23,517 nt of DNA from Methanosarcinaceae archaeon UBA470 (GTDB lineage Archaea; Halobacteriota; Methanosarcinia; Methanosarcinales; Methanosarcinaceae). The notes under the pieces were generated by a model. It was not told the DNA's origin. It saw only the letters and a list, made by a program, of their open reading frames with translations, and made no database searches. Location of the stretch: positions 1 through 23,517 of the forward strand of contig DAKU01000081.1 of assembly GCA_002508425.1 (NCBI GenBank), read 5' to 3'. The translations under genes and the position numbers were made by a program. This document shows positions 15,407 through 23,002 of this stretch, piece by piece. Numbering within the stretch: the first letter of the stretch is position 1; each line of letters starts with the position of its first letter.

Positions 15407-15710
15407 CAAATATGTACATAGTGTCATCTAACATATGTTTACAAAACGAGTAATTACAATGAGTCAAAAATTAGATGGGTAGTAGTAACATATAAAGCTA
15501 CCGTATCATGATTTTTCGTGATGATTTGGCTTGTAGGATGAATCATCAAAGAGGTTTGCAAAAAGCAGTAATAGTGAGTTTAATTGGGACGGAAGTGTAA
15601 CATAAATATAATGCATAATCAGTATTATCAGCCGTTGTAAATTTTTTTTGCCTTCTTTTCTTTCAGAAACTGTTTTATTTTATGTGCATATAGATAGCAT
15701 AGAGGATAAT
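15407..15710. promoter_or_regulatory. Rest of divergent cdhA/rhomboid upstream region
   Basis: There is no gene in this stretch. A further minus-strand TATA-like CTTTATATG (15489-15497) would give a leader of about 220 bases. Another AT-rich element near 15600-15610 would give one of more than 300, closer to the long cdh leader known in Methanosarcina. An 8-bp inverted repeat, TGATGATT (15519-15526) and AATCATCA (15541-15548), is present. ATAAATATAA near 15602-15611 is a possible TATA box for the rightward rhomboid gene. Confidence 0.35.
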
Positions 15711-16583
15711 TTGGCAAAAGACACAGATGATAATTGCTGGATATGTGGTAAAAAAGAACTTTTGCCTTTTACATGCAGATATTGTGGGAAGAACTTCTGT
15801 GCGGCTCACAGATTGCCGGAACAGCATGCATGCCAGGGATTGGAATTTGCACAGCAGCATTCAGGATATGCTGGTGGCGCCAGCAGCAAACATCATGATG
15901 ATATATTCAAGGATATGTTACGCACCACGGCCAAGAAAGCCGCAAAGGGCGTGGCTAGAGGCATTTGGGGTAGCATTATGAGTTCAATGAAAAATAGTCC
16001 TTCAATGGCTATAATCTATATTTGTATTGTATCATTCTTTATTGGAAATATTTTTTTGGGAGCTGCTTACTTCAATTTTTTCAAGCTGACACCTGAACTA
16101 ATGCTGATAAGACCATGGACAATAGTAACTCATATGTTTCTGCATGTGGATCTTGGGCATTTGTTTTTCAATATGCTTGTCCTCTTTTTCTTCGGGCGTG
16201 AACTGGAGAATCGTGTAGGTAACAGTACATTCCTAAAAGTCTACTTTATTTCTGGAATTGTGGCTGCTCTGGGATATTGTCTGACAGTTTCAGATGCTTC
16301 TTCACCAGTAGTAGGTGCCAGCGGTGCCATAATGGGAGTATTCGCTGCTCTTACAGTGCTTGCTCCCGAGCTTAGAGTGTATGTGTATTTCATACCTATG
16401 CAAATAAAGTATGCATTGCTGCTCTTTGCAGTGCTTGACTTCGCTCTGATGGGATCTAATGATATGGTAGCTCATACGGCACATCTAAGTGGGACTCTTG
16501 TTGGATTATTTATGGGTTTTCACCTTAAGAAAAACATGAAAAAATACAATACTACTTATGATAGCTATTATCGAAGGTGGTGA
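15711..16583 (+). CDS. Rhomboid intramembrane serine protease with N-terminal AN1 zinc finger
   Basis: I start this gene at TTG 15711, which has AGAGGA (15701-15706) 4 bases upstream and gives 290 aa. The frame extends to another TTG at 15648 without a ribosome-binding site. Residues 9-41 form an AN1 zinc finger: Cys9, Cys12, Cys22, Cys25, Cys30, His33, His39, Cys41. After a soluble linker with a His-rich patch come about six membrane segments (from residue 99). These contain the rhomboid features H-V-D-L-G-H-L-x2-N (His145, His150, Asn154), catalytic G-A-S-G with Ser204, and catalytic His258 in A-H-L-S-G. It should cleave membrane proteins within the bilayer. The AN1 finger presumably faces the cytoplasm and may bind a substrate or partner. 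The next gene overlaps its 3' end by 26 bases. Confidence 0.9.
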   Translation: MAKDTDDNCWICGKKELLPFTCRYCGKNFCAAHRLPEQHACQGLEFAQQHSGYAGGASSKHHDDIFKDMLRTTAKKAAKGVARGIWGSIMSSMKNSPSMAIIYICIVSFFIGNIFLGAAYFNFFKLTPELMLIRPWTIVTHMFLHVDLGHLFFNMLVLFFFGRELENRVGNSTFLKVYFISGIVAALGYCLTVSDASSPVVGASGAIMGVFAALTVLAPELRVYVYFIPMQIKYALLLFAVLDFALMGSNDMVAHTAHLSGTLVGLFMGFHLKKNMKKYNTTYDSYYRRW

Positions 16584-17004
16584 CCTGAAAAGTCCTTCTC
16601 ATCTTAGAACTAGTCATCCAAGGCCCTCTGAAGGTGAAGAGGTACCTATAACTTTCATTGACATGCGTGAAGTGTTTGCAGGCTGGTCTCCTGAATTGAA
16701 AAGAACGGTCTACAAAAATGATTTCATGGAAACCGCGGGTCTTAAAAGAGTACGTGAAGTGATTCTTCTTGAAGTTTACAACTGGCTACTTGAGGGGATA
16801 AGTTTCATAGAGCTGTCCGAGATGGAGCTTGATCAATTCAAGGAAATTCTTGATCAGTTCGCTGAAAAAGGAGGAGAGATATTTTATACCCGCAAAATGC
16901 AGGGCCAATGGATGATCAATTATTTCAGGCTCGCAGAACCGAGGCTACAGAAAGTGGATGTGAAAAACACATCTATGAAAAAACTTATTGAAAAGTATGT
17001 GTAA
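16558..17004 (+). CDS. Unrecognised 148-aa protein downstream of rhomboid
   Basis: The frame gives 148 residues from ATG 16558, inside the end of the rhomboid gene (26-base overlap). No good ribosome-binding site precedes this ATG. The first 25 residues are Pro/Ser/His-rich and unlike the rest, so the true start may differ, but no better in-frame start stands out before Met36 (16663). From about residue 30 the protein is soluble and mostly helical-looking, with acidic repeats of Glu/Leu and a basic C-terminal tail. I recognise no family or catalytic motif. Position and overlap suggest co-expression with the rhomboid protease. Confidence 0.65.
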   Translation: MIAIIEGGDLKSPSHLRTSHPRPSEGEEVPITFIDMREVFAGWSPELKRTVYKNDFMETAGLKRVREVILLEVYNWLLEGISFIELSEMELDQFKEILDQFAEKGGEIFYTRKMQGQWMINYFRLAEPRLQKVDVKNTSMKKLIEKYV

Positions 17005-17137
17005 TCGCTTTCACCAGGAACGCTAATCATTGTACACAAAACTATAAAACTCAGCTACGCATAGTACTTATTAGATACTGCTTATTATTAGGGAAAATTA
17101 GTATTACTACACTAACTACACTATAGCGAGTGACAAT

Positions 17138-17701
17138 ATGCAGAACGTAAAGACCGGATTGAATTCCATTGTCAGATACCTAAGCACCAAAAAAGAGGTA
17201 GGAAGGCGCAGGATAGGTCTTCTTGTAGATGGGCCAAATGTTCTTCGCAAAGAGTTCAATGTAAATCTTGAAGAGATACGGGATGTCTTAAAAGAGTATG
17301 GTAATGTAAAAGTAGGCAAAGTCTTCCTCAACCAGTATGCCTCCGATAAACTTGTGGAAGCTATTGAGAACAATGGCTTTGAACCTATCATATGTTCAAG
17401 TGACGTCGATGTACGTCTTGCGGTGGAAGGTATGGAGTTAGTGTACAATCCTACCATTGATACTCTTGCTCTTGTGACCAGAGATGCTGACTTCAAGCCT
17501 TTATTAAGTAAGGCTAACGAAAACGGAAAAGAAACCATTTTGTTTGGGGTGGAGCCTGGTTTCTCTGCGGCTCTTAGGAACTCGGCAGATTATGTTATCA
17601 TTCTTGAGAACAATCAAATGAACTTCTATGATGACGATTTTTACACGTGTGCTCCTGAAAAGTCACAGCGTGCTAAAGAATTAGATGTTGTATCAGAATA
17701 A
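17138..17701 (+). CDS. NYN/PIN-like domain protein (TIGR00288-type, LabA/DUF88 group)
   Basis: The 187-aa product has the acidic layout of the NYN branch of the PIN-like nuclease fold: L-L-V-D-G-P-N-V with Asp31, D-V-D-V-R-L with Asp89 and Asp91, and T-R-D-A-D-F with Asp116 and Asp118. These would bind a divalent metal. NYN proteins are proposed RNases or RNA-processing proteins, but the archaeal TIGR00288-type members have no established substrate. There is a basic stretch (K-K-E-V-G-R-R-R) before the domain and an acidic Asp-rich patch near residue 168. The upstream spacing (133 bases) suggests its own promoter. It converges on aksA, with a shared hairpin. Confidence 0.85.
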   Translation: MQNVKTGLNSIVRYLSTKKEVGRRRIGLLVDGPNVLRKEFNVNLEEIRDVLKEYGNVKVGKVFLNQYASDKLVEAIENNGFEPIICSSDVDVRLAVEGMELVYNPTIDTLALVTRDADFKPLLSKANENGKETILFGVEPGFSAALRNSADYVIILENNQMNFYDDDFYTCAPEKSQRAKELDVVSE

Positions 17702-17706
17702 AGGAT

Positions 17707-17726
17707 AGGTCAAGTGTTCTTGACCT
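17707..17726. terminator. Perfect hairpin at convergent ends of NYN gene and aksA
   Basis: AGGTCAAG (17707-17714) pairs with CTTGACCT (17719-17726) around a TGTT loop. The aksA stop codon (17710-17712) lies in the stem, and the NYN stop ends 6 bases before it. There is no strong T run, so termination is inferred from position and symmetry. Confidence 0.5.
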
Positions 17727-18882
17727 CATTGATCATTTCTTCCAGTCTTTCACTTGAAATTCCATATTTTGTTTCGGCACTGTTTTTCACTTTTTCTATA
17801 AGGGTACATAACGCTTCCCTACTTAAGTCATAGCCCATGCTCTTAACAATTCCTCGAAGTGCCTTCATTCCGGTATGTTTACCAACAATAAGGCGACGTT
17901 GCCCACCTACCATTTCCGGACTGAATAACTCATATGTTCTGGGCTCTTCCAATATTGCACAAACATGGATGCCGGATTCATGGGAAAATGCATGTTCGCC
18001 TATGACTGCTTTTGTTACTCCGGGTTTGATACCTGAATATCTCTCTACTTTTTTAGACAGATTAGTAATCTTTCGTGTATCATATCTGTCAATGTTGTAC
18101 TGTACCCTAAGGGCTACTAGCACTTCTTCGAGAGAAGCGTTACCTGCTCTTTCTCCTATACCATTAACAGTGGTATGCAACTGTTTAGCACCAGCTTCTG
18201 CAGCTGCCAGTGTATTAGCTGTGGCCATACCAATATCGTCATGGCAATGCATACATAATGGGGTCTTGACAACCTTCTTAATTTCCTTCACAAGATAATA
18301 AGTGGTGCTTGGGTTAAGAATGCCAATTGTATCTGCAATACTGACATAGTTGACCTTATACTCCTCTGCAGCAAGAAAAGCCCGTTTCAGAGTTTCTATG
18401 TCTGTCCTGCTACCGTCTTCAGCAGCAAACCTGACCCCTAATCCATGGTCCTTTGCATATTGCACGGCTTCCATGGCAAGACCGAACATTTCTTCATAGC
18501 TTTTGTGGTATTTGTACTTAAGATGAAGTTCTGACATAGCAACGAAAATACTGACAAAATCCACATCACAATCAATAGCAACTTCTACATCGCTCACCTT
18601 GGAACGCGCCAGGCAACATGTCTTAGCAGTTAGTCCCATATTAGCGATATCTTTAACAATTTCTTTCTCGGTATTTGAGACTACAGGGAACCCTGACTCT
18701 ATTATCTCAACTCCGATTGCATCCAGTTCAGTTGCAATGTCCATTTTTTCTTCCCTTGTAAAAACCACTCCCGGAGTCTGTTCCCCATCACGCAATGTCA
18801 CATCACATATTTCTATATCAAGGGGTTTTAGATTAAGGAACTGCATCAATTCATTTTGTGAATAATCATTTTTTATTACCAT
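17710..18882 (-). CDS. aksA: Probable homocitrate synthase AksA (LeuA/CimA/NifV family)
   Basis: The product is a 390-aa member of the DRE-TIM acyltransferase family, which condenses acetyl-CoA with a 2-oxo acid. The DRE motif is in D-V-T-L-R-D-G-E-Q-T-P-G (about residues 27-38), the metal-binding H-C-H-D-D-I-G-M-A-T-A-N is at about 215, and N-G-I-G-E-R-A-G-N and the H-E-S-G-I-H segment follow. It lacks the C-terminal LeuA_dimer regulatory domain of isopropylmalate or citramalate synthases (usually about 500 aa), which favours homocitrate synthase. In methanogens that is AksA, making the 2-oxosuberate chain for coenzyme B. NifV is an alternative. Sequence alone does not fully separate the paralogues. 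An ATG at residue 13 is another possible start. Confidence 0.75.
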   Translation of the reverse strand: MVIKNDYSQNELMQFLNLKPLDIEICDVTLRDGEQTPGVVFTREEKMDIATELDAIGVEIIESGFPVVSNTEKEIVKDIANMGLTAKTCCLARSKVSDVEVAIDCDVDFVSIFVAMSELHLKYKYHKSYEEMFGLAMEAVQYAKDHGLGVRFAAEDGSRTDIETLKRAFLAAEEYKVNYVSIADTIGILNPSTTYYLVKEIKKVVKTPLCMHCHDDIGMATANTLAAAEAGAKQLHTTVNGIGERAGNASLEEVLVALRVQYNIDRYDTRKITNLSKKVERYSGIKPGVTKAVIGEHAFSHESGIHVCAILEEPRTYELFSPEMVGGQRRLIVGKHTGMKALRGIVKSMGYDLSREALCTLIEKVKNSAETKYGISSERLEEMINEVKNT

Positions 18883-19017
18883 ATATCTATCACATTCAAA
18901 ATGGTCTTAATGTTTGTATAGCTGCAAATGTGCAAGATATTAAATATAATTTTCGTAATCAAGCGATACTATTATAATCCGAATGACCGGTATACTATTA
19001 CCACTTGAAAGAAAATC

Positions 19018-19848
19018 TCAAGAAAGTTTACTTTTCACTTTCTCGTAGAAACCGTCTTTTGGCATTTTCACAAATCGTGCTGGATTCTTAGCTCTTGTGA
19101 GTGTAATCACATCATGTTCATGTACATGGTATGTATGTTGCCCATCTAAAACTACTGCAGCCTCCTTTTCAGGAATTGTCATTGTAAGCCTGATTTTGCT
19201 GCTTCCGGGCACAATCCAGGGCCTTGCTGAGAGCTTAAATGGAGCAAGAGGCACTATCAATGTTGCATCTACTCTTGGATCGATGATTGGACCTCCTGCG
19301 CTCATAGCATAGGCAGTAGAACCCGTAGGTGTTGCTATTACTACTCCATCGGCTCGGAGTTCATCTATCTGAGAATCATCTACACATATGCTGAAAGAGA
19401 GCATTTTTGCAGCTCTTGAAGTTATGAGCACCAATTCATTTGTGGCGCATGGAAGATTTTCGTTATTCAGCTGTACAGCAAGCCTGGAGCGCTCTGTATA
19501 TGTAAAACCTTTAAGCACACCCTCTATGGTCTCAATGGAATCTTCAGGTTTCACGTCTACCAAAAAGCCCAGTGTACCCATATTAATACCGAGCAAAGGC
19601 AGAGGGTCATCCATTTTGGAGATAGTACGAAGTACAGTTCCATCTCCGCCTATTACAACTATCAGCTCCACACCTGCTTGTCGCATAGAATCTATTGCCA
19701 TACAGAGATGGTGATTCCCCAGATGTTGAGCGGTTCTGGGAGCAAGGAATATATCAACTTCATCCTTGAAACGGGCAATTATTGTTTCTACCATCTCAAG
19801 TGCTTCAGGTCTATCATATCTTGATACGATTCCTATTTTTTTAATCAT
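19018..19848 (-). CDS. nadK: NAD kinase
   Basis: The product is a 276-aa ATP- (or polyphosphate-) dependent NAD kinase that makes NADP+. Diagnostic motifs are G-G-D-G-T at 67-71 (catalytic Asp69) and the A-T-P-T-G-S-T-A-Y-A-M-S-A-G-G-P segment near 175-190 that forms the NAD-binding site. A GGGAG site lies 8 bases before the ATG. The gene follows the inositol-phosphatase-like gene by 4 bases and is the last of a three-gene minus-strand run with gap. The pairing recalls archaeal proteins that fuse or neighbour NAD kinase with inositol phosphatase/NADP phosphatase, so the two may balance NAD and NADP. Confidence 0.93.
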   Translation of the reverse strand: MIKKIGIVSRYDRPEALEMVETIIARFKDEVDIFLAPRTAQHLGNHHLCMAIDSMRQAGVELIVVIGGDGTVLRTISKMDDPLPLLGINMGTLGFLVDVKPEDSIETIEGVLKGFTYTERSRLAVQLNNENLPCATNELVLITSRAAKMLSFSICVDDSQIDELRADGVVIATPTGSTAYAMSAGGPIIDPRVDATLIVPLAPFKLSARPWIVPGSSKIRLTMTIPEKEAAVVLDGQHTYHVHEHDVITLTRAKNPARFVKMPKDGFYEKVKSKLS

Positions 19849-19852
19849 CTCA

Positions 19853-20653
19853 TTATCTCCCTACAATTTCAAGGATACGCTGGTGTGATGTGCCGTTTGT
19901 CGCTATCATATAAACCTGGTTTATAAAAATCTCCTTAAGCAAGAGCTTACAACCCTTTTCATCAGTCACAGTACCTCCTGCTTCTTCTATAATCAGTTTG
20001 CCTGCCGCAACATCTGTAAGGCGTAAAGAGCCTCTTATATCTATAAATGCATCTAATTTTCCACAAGCAACATAACACAATTCAAGAGATATACAGCCAA
20101 GTATGCGTATCCTTCGTATGGCCTGACTGATATTGGCTGTCTTGGTCACACTCTGACGATACCCATATACGCTGATACAAGACTCCATTAAATTTGAATT
20201 CTCTGATGTGTGTATTCTTTGTCCATTTAGGTATGCTCCTTTTCCAAGTTCTGCACAATATACATCTCCTGTTACAAGATCCTTAACATATCCAAAATTG
20301 ATACCGGCATGACAAGGATTAGCAACTGCTATTGAAATACTATAGAAAGGGATTCCTGTTAAGGCATTATGAGTTCCATCAAGGGGATCCATTATAATAG
20401 TCATCTCAGGATTACAGCCTATCTGTTTTTCTCCAAACTCTTCGCTAATTACGCGCATGGAGCGACCATCATTCTGTAATTCCTGGAATATTGCACTCTC
20501 AGAAACTTCATCAATGAGTTTTGTGGGTGTACCATCAGCGCCTATATACAAAGTAGTATCTGCTTCAGGCGTTCCCACAAGATTCTTTATGGCGTTGTAT
20601 GAGGCTGCAGAAACCCTCTCACAAAGTTCCAGCAGCTTGGTATCGATTTGCAT
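19853..20653 (-). CDS. Inositol monophosphatase / archaeal fructose-1,6-bisphosphatase family
   Basis: The product is a 266-aa metal-dependent phosphatase of the IMPase superfamily. The metal site is seen in S-E-E at 70-72 and D-P-L-D-G-T at 89-94, and the usual W-D-x-A-A-G block is present as T-D-V-A-A-G near residue 214, with Thr in place of Trp. In archaea this type often acts on both inositol-1-phosphate and fructose-1,6-bisphosphate, and some members remove the 2'-phosphate of NADP. Its neighbours, gap upstream (12 bases) and nadK downstream (4 bases), fit either gluconeogenesis or NADP balance. Sequence alone does not settle the substrate, so I give no symbol. Confidence 0.88.
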   Translation of the reverse strand: MQIDTKLLELCERVSAASYNAIKNLVGTPEADTTLYIGADGTPTKLIDEVSESAIFQELQNDGRSMRVISEEFGEKQIGCNPEMTIIMDPLDGTHNALTGIPFYSISIAVANPCHAGINFGYVKDLVTGDVYCAELGKGAYLNGQRIHTSENSNLMESCISVYGYRQSVTKTANISQAIRRIRILGCISLELCYVACGKLDAFIDIRGSLRLTDVAAGKLIIEEAGGTVTDEKGCKLLLKEIFINQVYMIATNGTSHQRILEIVGR

Positions 20654-20665
20654 AAACGAATGGGT

Positions 20666-21673
20666 TTAGATACCCATTGCTTTGTTTGTTTTTTCTATGG
20701 ATCTTGCACCATTGCTTTCCAATTCCATCATTGCCCGGATAGCATCCACATTTTCGGGGATAACATCTGATTCCTGGTGGATGGCCTGGAAGAAGTATAA
20801 TTCTCCTTCATCCACTGTTATGGATTTATCCCATATACAGTTCTCCCACATGTCACCGCGGGGTCTGCCCATGTCTTTTCCAAGCTCCATGATCTCAGCA
20901 GTAGAGGTTATTCCCTGGCCAACGAACCTTATACGTGACTGTGCGGCTAACAGGTCTACTATATCATCAGTAGTGCACTGCTTGTTCATTTCAATGTTAA
21001 GGCTGTGCAGGTGCATAAGAGTAGTAGAAACAATGACTGCCGTAGAAGTGATATTTATATGAGGGATTACAGATTTGACATCGGGCCCATGGTGTGATGG
21101 TAGCTTGATAGGACTTGGGACAATGGCATTTATTGGTCCTTTCTTTACATCATTGGGGTCGGCAGCTCTGCGCATCAATGTCACACGTGCCTTCTTTATT
21201 CCAAATTCCTGGTCAAGTGGATATATCACTCTGCAAAGCCCTGTGGTATTGCAGGAAACTACCCTTACGAAGTCTTTGCCTAGGGCTTCGTCATAATTGG
21301 CAACAGAATTGAATGAACAGCCCGCAAGCTCATGTTCTTCGCCTCCCTGCCAGATAGCTTTTACACCAGCTTTCTTATACAGTGCCTTGTTCTGCTCGCC
21401 CAATCCTCCGGGGGTACAGTCAACTACTATATCTGCGGCAGCTATCATATCTTCTATAGAGCCGGAAGCCTGTATTCCGCCTTTTTCCATATCTTTTATC
21501 TTATCAGCGGGTGCATATAGGGAGTAACCCTTATCCAGGGCAGTAAATGCCTCAAAATTGGGTTTAGTCTTAGAGATACCTACTATTTCCATGTCCTTTT
21601 GCATTTGCACAGCATCAGCAACACGTTTACCTATCGTTCCAAAACCATTGATTGCTACTTTTACTTTTGCCAT
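20666..21673 (-). CDS. gap: Glyceraldehyde-3-phosphate dehydrogenase, archaeal type II
   Basis: The product is a 335-aa archaeal phosphorylating GAPDH. It has a Rossmann N-terminus (V-A-I-N-G-F-G-T-I-G-K-R) and the catalytic block S-C-N-T-T-G-L-C-R with Cys141, followed by the archaeal L-M-R-R-A-A-D-P segment. In methanogens it serves mainly gluconeogenesis, using NADP(H) or NAD(H). The start ATG 21673 has a strong AAGGAGAGGT site upstream. It is the first gene of the gap - phosphatase - nadK run. A TATA-like element near 21748-21757 could be the promoter. Placing a NADP-using enzyme with NAD kinase makes functional sense. Confidence 0.95.
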   Translation of the reverse strand: MAKVKVAINGFGTIGKRVADAVQMQKDMEIVGISKTKPNFEAFTALDKGYSLYAPADKIKDMEKGGIQASGSIEDMIAAADIVVDCTPGGLGEQNKALYKKAGVKAIWQGGEEHELAGCSFNSVANYDEALGKDFVRVVSCNTTGLCRVIYPLDQEFGIKKARVTLMRRAADPNDVKKGPINAIVPSPIKLPSHHGPDVKSVIPHINITSTAVIVSTTLMHLHSLNIEMNKQCTTDDIVDLLAAQSRIRFVGQGITSTAEIMELGKDMGRPRGDMWENCIWDKSITVDEGELYFFQAIHQESDVIPENVDAIRAMMELESNGARSIEKTNKAMGI

Positions 21674-21773
21674 TGATATACCTCTCCTTTGTCACAATAC
21701 TGTAATGACGCTCCCTAAAGACCGTTCATTTGAATTTAGATCATTTGATTATATGTCTTCACATAAATAATAC

Positions 21774-21962
21774 TTATTTACTGTGAATAACAATTTCCCC
21801 TTTTGAGAAGTCTATTATTTTAATAGATCCCTTCAATGTTTTTCTATCGCCAAGTATACCTATCAGTTCTATTGTATCCTCATCTACCAGTACCTTTGTA
21901 ACCGATTCCATTACAAGCTGTCTGGTATTGTCCTCTAAAAGTATTACATCTAATTCACACAT
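21774..21962 (-). CDS. CooT-family nickel-binding protein
   Basis: The true start is ATG 21962, giving 62 aa beginning Met-Cys-Glu. A longer frame reaching 22043 would run into the DUF89 gene. CooT-family proteins are 60-70-aa beta-rich dimers that bind nickel through the N-terminal Cys2 and help mature CO dehydrogenase in bacteria; the Pfam family was earlier described as RNA-binding. Here Cys2 is present and the alternating hydrophobic pattern fits a small SH3-like barrel. It lies 14 bases after the DUF89 gene, and about 5.8 kb beyond the cdh operon, not within it. The CODH link in archaea is inferred from the family, so I leave the symbol empty. Confidence 0.75.
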   Translation of the reverse strand: MCELDVILLEDNTRQLVMESVTKVLVDEDTIELIGILGDRKTLKGSIKIIDFSKGEIVIHSK

Positions 21963-21976
21963 AAAGGTCACTATCC

Positions 21977-22852
21977 TTATTCGAATAATCGTGCTACAGA
22001 ATGTTCCAAGTCTACTCCTATATGCTTTGCCACAGGTTTGCATTTTGCCTTGAGCAAATATGCGATAGGTCCCATGTCATATTCTGTAAGAGTTTCGTAG
22101 TTTGCCATTCCTTTACTAATTATCAACGATGCTGATCCTAAAGCCTCTATAAGCTCCTGTGGAGCTTGTTCCATATCTACACCGATAGAGCCACAACCTG
22201 TGGTAAGGATTTTATCTACTTTTACATCGATCCCTAATTCTTTTATATCCTTCATTGTAACGTCGGTCAGTATGGGCTTTCCTCTCACCACAAGGGTTAC
22301 GTGTCCTCCCAACTTTTTGATAACATCAAAAACCAAGGTATCGAGCAGGATCTCGCCGCAGTTGTCTGCAATATATACTACATTATCCAGCATCTCAATC
22401 ATTCTGGGCGTATCATCGATGTCAAGTCCTCTGATAAAGTGCTGTCTGAATGTTTCGTCGAATATATTTATTGGTACTTCAAGCCCCATTACTCCAAAAT
22501 CAAAGAAATTACCAATTACAGCTGCAAGCACAGCACGCCTGAAAAGTTCAGTATCTGATGGATTGCCATCATAGACCATTGATCTTGCAATAGGGAATAC
22601 TTTCTCAGCAGTTCTGTTACATACTTCTTTCATATCCCTGTAAGGATCTTCATCATCCAGTAACTCATAGGCTTTTCTATGCATTGAAGTAGATACTAAT
22701 GCTGCAGGCACGCCCGGAGCATATGTGCCATTAAGCACCCGGATGCATTCCTGCATGATTTTATCGATTAGTACTTCGTCATTTGTGGATAACTTTGATT
22801 CGTAGTGAACCCTTGAAAGCAAACAGTATGAGCATTGTGGATCGACTTTCAT
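21977..22852 (-). CDS. DUF89 (ARMT1-like) metal-dependent phosphatase
   Basis: I start this gene at ATG 22852, with CAGGAAA about 7 bases upstream, giving 291 aa. A longer frame to 22897 lacks a site. The N-terminus has Cys7-x2-Cys10 (C-S-Y-C), typical of the archaeal members. The active-site region has I-A-D-N-C-G-E (Asp163, Asn164) and I-S-K-G-M-A-N-Y-E (Lys247, Asn251), plus G-N-F-F-D near 115. DUF89 enzymes are cobalt-, nickel- or manganese-dependent damage-control phosphatases acting on sugar phosphates or phosphopantetheine. The archaeal substrate is not known here. The close linkage to a nickel-binding CooT-type gene is interesting for a metal-dependent enzyme. Confidence 0.85.
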   Translation of the reverse strand: MKVDPQCSYCLLSRVHYESKLSTNDEVLIDKIMQECIRVLNGTYAPGVPAALVSTSMHRKAYELLDDEDPYRDMKEVCNRTAEKVFPIARSMVYDGNPSDTELFRRAVLAAVIGNFFDFGVMGLEVPINIFDETFRQHFIRGLDIDDTPRMIEMLDNVVYIADNCGEILLDTLVFDVIKKLGGHVTLVVRGKPILTDVTMKDIKELGIDVKVDKILTTGCGSIGVDMEQAPQELIEALGSASLIISKGMANYETLTEYDMGPIAYLLKAKCKPVAKHIGVDLEHSVARLFE

Positions 22853-22939
22853 GATTATTTCCTGTGTAAAACTTTCGTAGTAATCAGATATATCCAAGTT
22901 AAGCTTGTTGTTTGATGTAAATACTCCATGGCTAAAAAG

Positions 22940-22956
22940 TTTTTATATTATAAAAC
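22940..22956. promoter_or_regulatory. Possible shared two-way TATA element
   Basis: The sequence around 22940-22956 is nearly palindromic (TTTTTATATTATAAAA). It can be read as a TATA box rightward (transcript near 22973, 30 bases before the transporter start) and leftward (transcript near 22917, about 65 bases before the DUF89 start). Inferred from spacing only. Confidence 0.35.
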
Positions 22957-23002
22957 AACTGAGAATACTGTTTATTCTAATATTGGCTAAAACCTGATTG
23001 TA

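Noticed and set aside
21963..22043. Longer 89-aa version of the CooT-type protein
   Set aside because: The extra N-terminal residues would be read from within the DUF89 gene in another frame, and family members begin with Met-Cys.
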